Shown here in pieces: positions 1 to 11,500 of a stretch of 64,000 nucleotides of DNA. The notes beneath the pieces were generated by a model, which was not told where the DNA came from, made no database searches, and worked only from the letters and a program-made list of their open reading frames with translations. Every line of letters starts with the position of its first letter. Position 1 is the first letter of the stretch. The position numbers and the translations under genes are program-made. Source of the stretch: Chamaea fasciata (Eukaryota > Chordata > Aves > Passeriformes > Sylviidae). The stretch covers positions 5,434,846-5,498,845 of the forward strand of contig JARCOQ010000006.1 of assembly GCA_029207755.1 (NCBI GenBank), given 5' to 3'.

Positions 1-1104
1 CCTTGGGTAGATTTAACCAGCTCCCCTTTTCCCTCATTGCAGTTTATGTCACAAGATCTATTTGTTAGAATGTTAATATAAAGTATATAGCTGATCTATA
101 ATGTGCTCTATGCTTCTGACTGGTGCAGTATTCCTCTCTGTGTGCAGGTCCTCACACCTCGATGTGCCCACACATCTATTCAAGGCTCATGAATTCAGGG
201 GAAGACGACTTTTATGCAATGTCAGTCTGGTGGCTCTTCTAAACTATGTCACAGGAAGAGGAGTTGAAGACACAGGATTTCAAAACTGACCCAAAATTCA
301 CAGTATCACTTTTGCATGATATCTAAATATGAGGGACCACATGAACCACTTGTCCTGGGGAAAGACTGATAAGAGATTAGAGTCTGGCATTCTGCTAGGC
401 CTAAGGGAATAGTAGTTGTAAATTAACATAACAAAGATAAAGTGGTATAATGGTTCCCATTCTAACTTGGTTAGCAATTTGTTACAATTTTCAGCTTTTG
501 GGATGAAATTTTCTGGGCTTGTTTTCAGACAAAAAAAAAAGCACACAAATGTGTGTAAACTTGTTTAAGCTAAATATTATTAAATAATCTCTGCATTTAA
601 AGAAAGATAGGAAACTTTTCTCCTATTATTACTTCCTATGATTCCTTCAATGAATGTTGACAGAGCAGACACAGCTGGTTTTACACACTGAAGTGTGGGC
701 CAAATGTGCCTGATTTCATGAGCTATAGCTGTTCTTTTTGGCCTCATGAGTTTTTGAAGGTTTTATCTTTTTTTTTTTGTTTGTTTGTTTTCAGGTCTGC
801 AAAGCTAGCAAGTTCCATGAGCCAAAACTCTGATTTGAGAATTGCATCAACTGCTCAGGACTTTTCCAACTGTTGTAATTTTTATTAGAAAGACTAATGC
901 CAGGAAATTCTCACCCAGTTTCCCTGTACCTGTAGTCCTTCTCTTTTGGATGCACCTCAGACAGTAGCTGGTCTGTGGTGCCCCAAAGAGGTCTGGCTGC
1001 CTTGTGACACAGGTAAAGCTCATTTCTGTCAGTACAACTCAAAAGTTTGCTTTGTAACTACTAGTAGCATGTCAGTAAGGAAGAAGAGACACAGTTTAAA
1101 CACT

Positions 1105-1168
1105 GGGGTTGGAGATGATCTTTAAAGGCCCTTTCCAAACCAAACTATTTCTATGACCTATTCTGTGG
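1105..1168 (+). mobile_element. CR1 LINE 3'-end fragment
   Basis: The stretch GGTTGGAGATGATCTTTAAA followed by CCCTTTCCAAACCAAACTA and TTCTGTG matches the conserved 3' end of avian CR1 LINEs (ggttggactagatgatcttt, ccttccaacccaaaccattctatg). It is in sense orientation, and only the last 60 or so bases are recognisable. Confidence 0.75.
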
Positions 1169-3548
1169 CTGGTGAATTTGGTTCACATGGTGTAAAAAGT
1201 TGTATAACAGCCTGTGTCCATGGGTGCATCAGAACTGGCATTGACTCACCTCCTGCTCTGAGGGTCAGCAAGGAACTGATTTGTGTGTGTGTGCATGAAA
1301 AGAAAATGAATGCCATTCTGCTGTAATAAAACAGACTTATGCGGGCAGCAGAAATATTTTCTAGTCTATCATATCCAGTCAGAATTAATTTCATGGGCTT
1401 ATTGTTTTCTTAGTGCCATAGTTTTAAACCCAATAAAAGATGCTCAAATGGCAATGGTAAAAATGGTGAGAGCAGACTTGAAAATCAGCCCCTTGTTGCT
1501 TACACTGAATTTATATACAGATCTTGACATTTGAGCTAGTGGAATTTTCCAGTGATTTGTAAAATTGGATCTTCATATTTTTTTTTATTTTCTATCTGCC
1601 ATTCATTTTGTTTGCCTTTGTTCGTTTCTAATTTTTCTTTTATACAGTCCCTGCACACTGGTTAAACGTACTTGGTGGGAACATTCTTGCCCAGTTTGCA
1701 GGAAGATGCTCTGCTAGGGGGACCTGCTTGGATCCCAGATTGCAAATAGGTACAACTGGAAAATTGGGATATATTTTCCCTCTTGAAGTCAGGTCCGCTA
1801 GCAAATATCATGGTATAATTATCAAACCAGAGAGAGCCAGGGTAGTAGTGTGACTGCTCTATTTAAAGACTAAAAATGTAAACTGTATTCTGTCCTCTGC
1901 CAGTGAGAGTTTCAGGCATTTCAACACCTCAGGTAACTCCCTTGTGCCCATTGGAGTGACAGTGATTTGCCTCTCTGTGCTGTCACATACCTCAATCAGT
2001 TCAGCTTTGCAAATCTCAGAATCCTCAGACAACTCAAAGAGTTGCTTCAGCACACATCATGCTCCTAAACCACTATTTTAATCTTCAGAGCTTCTTTTGC
2101 TGTTGCTGAAGGTACTTTTTTTTCACAAGCAGAAATCTTTTATCAGCTCAAAATTTTTTTGCTGTTTTCTCAAGAAGTGGATTCTTAACTGTTATTAGCA
2201 AAGCCACTGACATTACAGGTGCAACCCTGGTCTTGGGCTTAGAAGACCTCTTGGCTGAATGAAATTAGCTCTGAGCAATAAAATGTTTGCTTTGGTTCTA
2301 ATTATCTCACATTCAAAGCCCAGAATTATTTCAGGAGTTCATTTGATTGATCTTTATACATTAGGTAAAACTGATCTGGGTGACAATTCATATTTATCCT
2401 GTGGTGACTGGATATCCAGGATATTCCCAAGTACTTGCACAACCCTGTGTCTTTTCATTTAATTTGAGAGTGTTTTTCTGGCTTGTGGTGTGCTCAGAAA
2501 CTTGTCCTCTTTCAGCTCTGAAAGTTGATGTTCACGCAGTTTAAGTTTTTATATAGGTTGTGCTGTCCATTCCTAAAAATAACACTAGAGGTGTTTAATG
2601 GAAAACTAATATGTCATTCTTTGAGGTTACAGCTGCCCTAATATTTTAGAGGACATGAACTGTTTTCATGAACCATTAAAAGCAAAAAAGCATTTTCCCC
2701 ATGAAGGTAAGTAACCCTCTGCTCAAGGCAAATTCAGGGGAAAGGGAGGATTTGTCCCTCCAAACCAGCCCTGGAGACGGGTGAGCTACAATTTCATTTT
2801 TACACCAAGTAATCCACTTCTCTGCTTTGGCAAGTGTCCACTGCTAGAGAAGCTGGGGTGTGATGGGCAGCAGGGCCCTTGTAGGTGAGGAAAAGCTTTG
2901 CCCCAGGTGTTCAATCAGCTGGGAAAACAAATAGAGGTGAGGGAAGGGGATGAAGTGGAGACTAAAGGCAGAAAATGTGAGTGGGATGGGTAGCATGTCC
3001 TAATGTAGCCCACAACTCAGGTTCTGGCCACCTGTCTTGGAGAGGGGCTGAGGGGACTCACCCAGGCAGGAAGATGAAGAAAAGGGAACATCATGATCAT
3101 GAGAGAGCTTTTGGTTTTCCTTTCAGTGCAGGCAAAGGGAAGTAAGGAAAAACACAGTAAAATGTAACAGTGGGAAATTCAAAGCCCATGGGAAGGTGGA
3201 TGCTTTCATGTAGCACGAGCCTGGTGAGTCACAGATACATCCCCCTGCCCCTCAGGCTGGCCCATCAAGTTTGGGATAAAGCAAATCAGGAGCTGTGCTG
3301 AGCACACTGTGTTTGCTCATATTTTGTATTCATTAATCCACCCATTCATTCATGAGCTGCTTAAGGTGTTGCTGGAGTTAAATCCTGAAAAGGGTACACA
3401 AACAAACTCAGCATGCAGAACTCTTCCTCGAAGGGCTGTGCAGCAAGCAAGCCCCAGGGAAAGCTGAGAAGAATGCAGCAATCAGAGCATAACTCACTCT
3501 GTTAGTAATTTTTTTGACTCTATCTCATGGAGAGTTTATTTTGGCAAC

Positions 3549-3606
3549 TGTGGAGCATGGAAAAAAAAAAACCAAAAAAAACCCCCCAAAAAACCAACAA
3601 AACCCC
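3549..3606 (+). repeat. A/C-rich low-complexity tract
   Basis: A-runs of 6-11 alternate with C-runs of 2-6. The composition resembles the larger A/C block inside the FGFR3 3'UTR. Confidence 0.8.
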
Positions 3607-5997
3607 GAGTATTCCAGTTGTGAGTATTGTATATCTTTCCTGATCTGGAGAGGATTGCCTGATGGGATAGGGCAGGGTGGTTGGCAATGGATAGAGTCCA
3701 TGGATGGAAAGACAAGACTTTCCTGGCAAAACCATGGTAAAACTTTCTAGCTTGATAGCAGGCAGAAAATTGCCAACAGGTACTTTCTAGTGGAATTAAT
3801 CCTGGAGGAAGATTTGTATAGAGCTTGACAGTGGATGTGGAGCCACATTCAGTTCCAGAAAGGACAGAATTGTTTCTGCAGTGTAATAACTTCAGCTTGT
3901 CAGAGATATCTCAGCAAGGGAGACAAGGCACAGATGTGGTGTTCTGAGAGGCAGCAAGGAAAGGCATTTGTGGGTTGGGTGATAGTTGGCAACAAATACC
4001 TACTCACCAACCTAAAAGGTGGGAAAACCTGCAGAACCTGCAGCTCCCACCATACTAATGTGCTCATGGGGGTCAAACATCAAACCCAAAAGAAATACAG
4101 CATCAAAATAATCCACCTCTTACCACTCTTAATTGATGTGCAAAGAATGAGCATCTTACAAAGGTCTTTTGATGAACTAATCCAAACTAACAGTCACTTA
4201 ACAGCACGTTCTTGCAAAAGCTTGTGGGAGTGCTGTGGAAACAACATTATCTGCTTTTTTCTTTACATGGCCCTTTATGTGGCAAAGGAGTTGAGAGTGT
4301 GTCTGGATCAGCCCCCATTGCCTGGGCCACAGGAACAAAGCACCTGACAGCCCTAGAGATATCCTCAGAGCATCTGTGTCCCTTGAGCAGGCAGGACAGG
4401 ACAGACCATCCTTTGGTGCAGGGAACAAATCATGGGCAAAGCCCAGATTGTTTCTTCATCTGGGTACGCACCTTTATATGGCAGCTACAAGACCTGAATG
4501 TCTGCAAACGTGTCCTACTGCTCTACAACAGCAGATTAACTTCTGTTTTATAGTCATCTGAGTGGCAGGTCCTATTGAGGTCCTCAAGACTGACTAACCT
4601 TGACAAAGGAATAAAAGGTGGTAGATTGGGTAGCACACTGTGGACAGGCTGCCTGTGCTGTGAGTGGTTACACACTGGAATCTTTGCTCCCCAAAACTTG
4701 CCCTGAACCTGATTGTGAGCTGGAGTCTGTGCAATTAAGACGCCTACTGAGCCTGGGCTTGTGTGGGCTTCAGCCTGCATGGGATACCCAGCTGAAATAC
4801 AGATGTAGGACATGACTGAAGGTACAGTGAAATTAATGAAAATACAGGTACCACTGATAGTGTCCCCAGAGGACACTCAAGGGGTTGGTTCCACAAAAGA
4901 AAAGTTGGTGTAAGCAAGTGTCTCTTCAATCCCTTGCATACACTATTCTGTGTCCCAGGCCAAAAGCTGAAATTCATCAAGCCTGCTGGATATCCCAGTA
5001 GGAGGCATTACTTTACCTTAAGCTTTGGTCAGTGTACAGAGCAGTTCCCTTGGTCATCTTGTTGGTTGAACTGTCTCAAGTCCTCTTCCTCACCTTCCCC
5101 CCCAACACTTCAAATCCTCAGTCTTATAAGGCACACAAACTCCAAACAAGAATCAATGCTGTCTGCAGGCCAAATCCCTTCAGCTAAACCTGAATAACTG
5201 TTTAGTTACAGTCCTCTCTAACTGGGGTATTTTCCTCTACAGATGATCAGAAAGTTTGTCTGCTTAGAGAAGATTTTGGCTGAGCCTATAAGTAATTTTA
5301 GTTCTCATGACTGTGGAATAAACTTTTGTTTTGGCAGCTGCAGTGTCCAGCCTTGTAATTTATTTCTTTGTGAGCTCTGAAGAGCTTGGATTAAGCTCCA
5401 AGAAGTGGACCATAGCAAACGTGAGAGAAGAGCAAATCTCATTTTCCCTGTCGTTCTGAGCCTGGGGGCTGTGTCAGGGTTTGGTGGTGCAGAAACACCT
5501 TCTGCCCCTACACAGATGCTCAAGCAATTAACCTTTCCTACCTCCTACTTCATGAGGACGGAGGGAGATCTCTGACAGGGTCAGTTCTGCAGGCTCCTGC
5601 TGATTTTGGAGGGTCTGGGTAGGCCGAATAGTACAGGCACACAGCAGAGGAATACAGGCTACAAGAGAGATACAAAACAGGAGAGTTTTGGTGGGCTCGT
5701 TCTGTTTATGATTCTATGAAACATCTGTTTTGTTTCAACAGTAGTAACAGGCTGGATGTTGCTTTGATCCACTGTTGCAATTCCTGTTTGTGTTACTGTA
5801 AGGGCTGAAGGTTGATGGTGATGTCTCTCCTGATGGCTGTGCACGCTGTTGCTCTCTGGCACTGACAGCAGCAACAAAACCTCCCAGTTTGACTGGCAAA
5901 TACACCCCATCTCCTGCTCACAAAATAGCTCTGAAAGCTGCCTTACCCGGGGAACGACAGTGTGCTTGGATTTATGAGGCTGCCTTGAATAAAGGAC

Positions 5998-6688
5998 TGT
6001 GTGGGGACATCTGTGGACGGCAGGGAGAAGCAACTCTGCTGAGCTAAGATATTCTAGAATACGTGGTTTTATTGCAAGGGTTGTGGGTAAAAACGGCCTT
6101 GCCTTCAGCCACCAGCCTCGGCTGAAGGGAAGTCCCAAAGAGAGAGGGAGAAAGAACAAGGGGGTAAGAGTTAAGAGAGAAGGGAGCAAGGTGACAGGGG
6201 TCAGAGAGCAAGGGGAAGAGGTAAGAGTGAGAGTAGGGGGCAGAGAGGCGAAGAGGCAAGAGATCAAAGCGAAGAGAGCGAGGTCCTTATTACAATGCAT
6301 TATATCTCCTTTTGTGATGAATATTCTAATTTACAGTGACCAACCAATACAAGACACAAAGTCCTGTAGAATCTACATATAGCCTATAGGAACTACTACA
6401 TTACCATACTATGTTATATTGTAAACTCGAAAAACTACTCTTTAGACTTTTCTGGTTTGCTACATTGACCTTTGGATTCTTAGCCAGCAGAAAGGTATTG
6501 TTCACTCAAAAAGGGATTCTCCTTCAGCTGGCTAGGCTATTGTTTTCAAGTTATGTAGTAACTAAGACTCGGTATCTTACAACTCAAAGTAAGCTTCCAT
6601 TTCTATTTCAATTATAGGTTTCATATTTTCAGAATCTTTTGCTAAGCAATGATATTTATAAGGTTTCCCTGATTCATCTTCCCCAACA
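5998..6688 (-). mobile_element. Solo LTR of an endogenous retrovirus (minus orientation)
   Basis: On the minus strand the element starts TGTTGGGGAAGATG and ends GTCCCCACACA, giving TG...CA ends with an imperfect inverted repeat. It is bracketed by the same four bases, GGAC (5994-5997 and 6689-6692), a target-site duplication. In this orientation there are TATA-like sequences (around 6373-6380 and 6298-6304), a CT-rich stretch (6140-6280) and an AATAAA (6073-6068) about 70 bases from the end, the usual LTR order. The length is 691 bases. No internal retroviral sequence or second LTR adjoins it, so it is a solo LTR. The family name is not certain; it resembles songbird ERV LTRs. Confidence 0.8.
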
Positions 6689-6692
6689 GGAC

Positions 6693-8417
6693 TGCACACG
6701 CTGCTGTTGAGAAGAAAGTGATCATGCTACTAGACAGGTTTTTGATTCTAGGTTGGTTTTTTTTTTTTTTCCCAGCAGCCTCTCCTTATACTTTTTCTCT
6801 TTGGTGACAGTGTTATTTGTGTAGGAACAATAATTTTGCTTTTCCTTGGCAATATTATCAAAATACCAATGTCATTAGCAAAGATTTTGATTGAGAGTCA
6901 TAAGGAGCATTGACATTACTCCAGCAGTGGACAGCAAATGGTTAAATCTATTTAATTTGCTTATATGTTTTCTGTCAGAATAAAGGGCAGCTTATACTCC
7001 ACAGACTATTTCAATTGCACACACAAGCTATAAGAATGCCTCTGATAAGCCTTATCTTGGATAGTGTTTTGGCAAAGAAAGCCACTTCAAATGAATTATT
7101 GCAAGTTTCCTCCTTCCCTGAATAAATTACTTCATTCATTGTAAATTATGTCCCTGCAAATTTTGAATTATTTGTGTTCCTCTGAAAAGGTTTTTCCTCT
7201 GTACACTTTGTGTATTTCCTATTATTCCATGTCCAGAGATTCCTTCCTGATGACTGGGTTCACTCTGAACAAATCCATGGCCTGTGCTGAAAACTAATCA
7301 TAGTAAATGCTGAGATTGTTTCAGCTGTGTTTCATGTGTGTGTTTATCCAGAACTTGGCTGAACATTAAAACAGATGAAATGGGAATGGTTTCTTTTCCT
7401 GTGACTGCATCCATTCCATGGATACTTCCGTGTCTTGTAGATTTGACTCTGGTTGAGTATTTTATTGAAGTAAGTATCGATGAATGTGCTATGTTTAGGA
7501 GAATTTGACAAAATAATAGAGCATTGCTTACACCCCCATATGAAATAAAACCTGTGTTGTAAATAACACCTGTGATTATCAGAAACAAAAACACGTTACA
7601 GATGTAGTAATTTGTTGCTATTTAATGCTGTTATAATAATATATGTTTCTATTCCTGATTTTTTGCTGATTATTGTGAACACCACAATAATGGCTCTGTA
7701 CAGTACCAGGAAACAGTAAAACGGAAAACTGCAATTCCTAAAAGCTGTCATGAAAATACTTCCAGTAGTGGGTGGCCGAATAAAAAGATATTTAGTAAAC
7801 TTGAAAACAGGCATACAAGGACATGCCTGGATGGATGCAAACAGATGTGAACACTCTTGCTCTGCAAGCCAACTGGGTACAAGCCAGCTTCATCAAGAAG
7901 CCATGAAGCCATGTTCATGCAGTGCTGGGCTTAAATATTCCACCCTGCCTGTTAGGAGTTTGCTTTATCTCCCCTCAAGTAGCCAGAGAGCTCATGCAAG
8001 CTTGGTGTGATGCTGAAGCCAGCTCAGTCAAGCTGGTTTGGAAGGCAGACAGAGGAGCTCGTGTGTGTCTGCTCCCATCTGTGTAGACATGCCCTAAACC
8101 AGGCTGGGTGAAGTTTGGAGGCTTTATTAAAAACTATGGGTGAAATTTGGAGTCTTAATTAAAAACTATGTTAATTTAGTTGGCCAAAATTTTGCCTGCT
8201 GTTGGCATGGATCTGTATTGGACAAGAAGAATGTTTTCCCACTTCCCAAGCAGACAAAATATTGGAGCTTGTGTTTTTGAAGTTGGAGATGACAAAAAAT
8301 TACTTGAATTATTTCTGCTTGAAAATGCCTTCCTTTGTGTTTCCACATCAGGTTGGGTGCTCACGTGGTTCCCATCTCCACAGTGCCTGGACACCTTGTG
8401 TTCTTTGATGTAAAACT
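6693..8417. other. Intergenic DNA between the solo LTR and the MIR/L2 relic
   Basis: No gene recognised. 6890-7160 is AT-rich and repeat-poor. A 32-base tandem duplication lies at 8106-8169. Confidence 0.6.
8106..8169 (+). repeat. 32-base tandem duplication
   Basis: Two copies (8106-8137 and 8138-8169) begin GGGTGAA and end AAAAACTAT, with a few substitutions between them. Confidence 0.9.
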
Positions 8418-8545
8418 CTAACAACCCCTGTGAGAAGGGAATGTGCTGGTTTTTCCTATTGGACAGATGGGGAACAGAGTCCCAGAGACAAGTGGGAGAT
8501 TTCCCCAAGGCTACATGCTGCCTCATGCAGTGGCATCCTGGGACA
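8418..8545 (+). repeat. MIR/L2-type ancient retroposon relic
   Basis: The order of blocks is AACAACCCCTGTGAG, TTCCTATTGGACAGATGGGG, AACAGAGTCCCAGAGACAAG, CCCCAAGGCTACATGCTG and GCAGTGGCATCCTGGGA. It follows the 3' half of MIR/L2 (aacaaccctgtgag, ccattttacagatgagga, actgaggctcagaga, cccaaggtcacacag, gtggcagagctggga). Such copies predate the bird-mammal split and are usually very divergent, so this is a comparatively well preserved one. Confidence 0.75.
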
Positions 8546-11500
8546 GCTCCTCCAAGGAGTCACGAAGCGTCTCAAGACTCCTTTAGAATTTCCCTTTGGG
8601 CCTTTTTCATACAGAAAATGTGGTGCCTTTGCTTTTCTAAATTCCTACAGGTCTCGCACTGACCTGGCAGTGTGAGGTCAGCATGGGCAGGTCCCACTGC
8701 TCCATGGCCACTGGTGGACATGAATGGCCAATACACGGCCTTTGCCCTGGCCTGTGACCATTCCACAGCTTCAGTGTGAGCAAATGCCTCAGCACAAGTT
8801 TGGTCTGCATTTACTCACTCTAGCCAAGATGGTGTCCTGGCACCCTCTGGGGAACACATGAGCACAGAGCTGTTCCCAAAATTCATCCTCTTGGGGTGAG
8901 GAGAACATTCACTCATCCAGCCTCTCCTGTGTGCTTGGGGAATAGCCCCTTGTCCTGTTTTATTTGCATTTCTAGGCATCATATCACTTCATTTGTAAAA
9001 TGCTCCCATGGACTTCCCAGAGAAATGAGGACCCTGCTTGACCTCATGCTTGGGTGGGACAGGATGTGAGAAGGAACACTGCATGGAGGGAAAATATCTG
9101 AATTACGAGCCCCTTTGGGGGAGAGTGACTTCATACTGACGACCTACAAGCAGCAAAACAGGCCAAATTACTGCAATAAACTATTAATTGAGAGGAGATT
9201 GCCATAACGTTACTAAAATATTTCTGTGCTGTTTTTCCACTACTGTGCTCAGGGAAACTGAGCTATCAGGCCATGCATCCTAGACAGGATTATGCCTTTA
9301 TTCAGGTAAAGCCTTTGGATTGGCACAGCTTTTGTGGCAGTGTGCAGTAGGAAGAGCTGGGATGGGATGTGGAAGAGGAAGGACTTAGACATCTGAGGAC
9401 TGTGCAGTTGGCAAACAGGGCACAGGCAATCATCTCAGGCAGCACAAACTCTCAGGGTCTCCACTGCTTTGCAGGTGCAGGGGGGAGATGTGTTTGTAGG
9501 GCACTTCTTAATTCCCAAGGTAGGCAGATGTGCTTTGAAGCAGCTGAGGTTTCTGAGCTGTTCTCATGGCTCCTCTGCTTGCCTAAGGACAGGGAACGGG
9601 GCTGGGCTTCAAACGATGAGTTCAATCCTGCCCTCTTTGAAGTCCCTGGCAGAAATTCCCAGCACCAGCTATGAGGTCTGTGTGGCTGAAGGGGCTACAA
9701 CAGAGCAAAATGCCTTGTCTGGCCAGTTTAACTGGAGAGCCTGGGACTGCTTGGTCTGGGGGGACATGATGGGGCACACCAGCTGGGTTGGTCAGGCTGG
9801 GGTGCAACAAGCTTCATGGATCCATGCCCAGAGGACCCCTTAAAGCACCCTGTTAGAATTTAATACAATTCATCCCTATCTTCATTCTCTCTTGAAAGCC
9901 CACACTTCACTGCTGCGACCAGCACTGGAGTCTCAGCATGTATGGAAATAGTTTAACAGGCTTCAGGCAGGGTTTGCAGTGTTGAAAATTAGAAAAATAA
10001 AGAGTTTCATAGAAACAGAGCCAATTTGATCTGGAAGCCATGGAAGAGAGAGAAAAAACATTGTCAGCCTCTTGGCATGGGAATGTTTGTGTGTGTGTTT
10101 GCTTGGCTGTGCTTCTGATAAATGCCTTGAGCTTCTGTACATGATGCCTGGCACAGCAGGAGTGGGGAGATCCAACAGGCAGAGGAACACATGTGACAAG
10201 ATGCTGCTGGTTGGTCTTTGACTTTTTGGATAGGTAAAGTGGCCCTGCATCCTCCACCCACTTCCGTAAGCTTGTCCTGTACTTAGTTTGCAAAGCTCTA
10301 TATAGTAACATATGGTAATAGAGCAGTGGGCTGCAGCCAGGCAAGAGAAGGGGCTGTGAAGCATGACAGCCCTGGATTTATTACACTGCCCCAAATGTGT
10401 GAAAATTATTGTAAAAATTTACTTTACTGTGTAGTCACAGGGGACACTGATCAAAGCACTCCAGATGTTGTGCTTGACCCCTGCCCTTTAATATGAAAGG
10501 CACCAACAAGGTCCAGAATCTGCTTTCATTTCCCAGGGCTGCACTGGCACAAGCTGCCCTGGGGCCCTGCTGCCCGACATTTGCTCCAGCAGCAGCTGTG
10601 TGCAGTGCTGCTCCCAAGGAGAGTCTCTGCTTCATCAGCTGGATGGATGGTCCCAGCTGGCTTGAAAGGCAACACCATGGCTCCATGATGTGTCCAGTTC
10701 TTTTTAATTTGTTTCTCATTATGCAAATTTTCAGGCATATGTCTAATGCCATCTTACATTTAGACCCATACAGAAGATGTTTGCAGGACTGCAAAATCTG
10801 TGGGATTGTGGGTTTTGCCCTCTGCCTGTTTGACTGCTGTTGCTGTTCCTCTCTGTAGTCTATTCCTCCCCCTGCCAAGACAGATTGGCTGCTATCAAAG
10901 TCCTGCAGCTGACATATTTCTAATCATCCCTTCATTGCAGTCTATCTTCTGTAAACAATTAGTGAACCCCTTCTGGGATTTGGAGTCATTGTTCTAACTT
11001 CCTAATTATTTATCTTTTTTTGGCTCTTTTATTTCTTGGCAAGAAAGATTTAGTGGCCAGGAGACATTAACACACTTGCTCTCCAAGTTCCTGTGCTTTG
11101 GTTAATCACTACAGCTGAAACCTGTTGATACTGGATGATTTCTGGAGCTTTATTATGCGAGTCTTTACAGCACATTTAACAAAGGAGCAATAAATGAGCT
11201 CGGTGGCAGGCATATTTCTGTGATGGAAATTGCTTTTTCACTGAAGTGAGTGAGATTCTTTCCAGCAGCTCAGCGGGTTTGCTCTGGTTGCTGATGGAGG
11301 GACTGTCACCCAGTCACTGATGGCTGAGATGTCTTAGCTCTCCTTGCACCCTTGGTCATATGTTGGTCCTTGGCAGGAACTTCTGGTGAAAAGTCTGAAT
11401 TACTGATCCTGGATCTCTTGGGGGATGTAGGGGAACCCAACTGATGTGAGCTGTGCTCAGTAAATTTGCTTTATAAGCTTCTCTCCTGAGGAACCTCACT

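Larger units (their letters stand above)
1..5997. other. Intergenic DNA, left end
   Basis: No supported gene. It contains a short CR1 3' end (1105-1168) and an A/C-rich low-complexity block (3549-3606). Open frames are short or overlap on both strands; 3835-4347 (170 codons) resembles no known family. Confidence 0.6.

Noticed and set aside
5690..5720. CR1-like tail (GATTCTATGAAAC)
   Set aside because: Only a dozen bases match, and no CR1 body precedes them.
5659..6300. 213-codon minus-strand open frame
   Set aside because: It runs out of unique sequence into the non-coding LTR and its CT-rich stretch; low-complexity Leu/Pro/Ser/Thr composition and no family resemblance.
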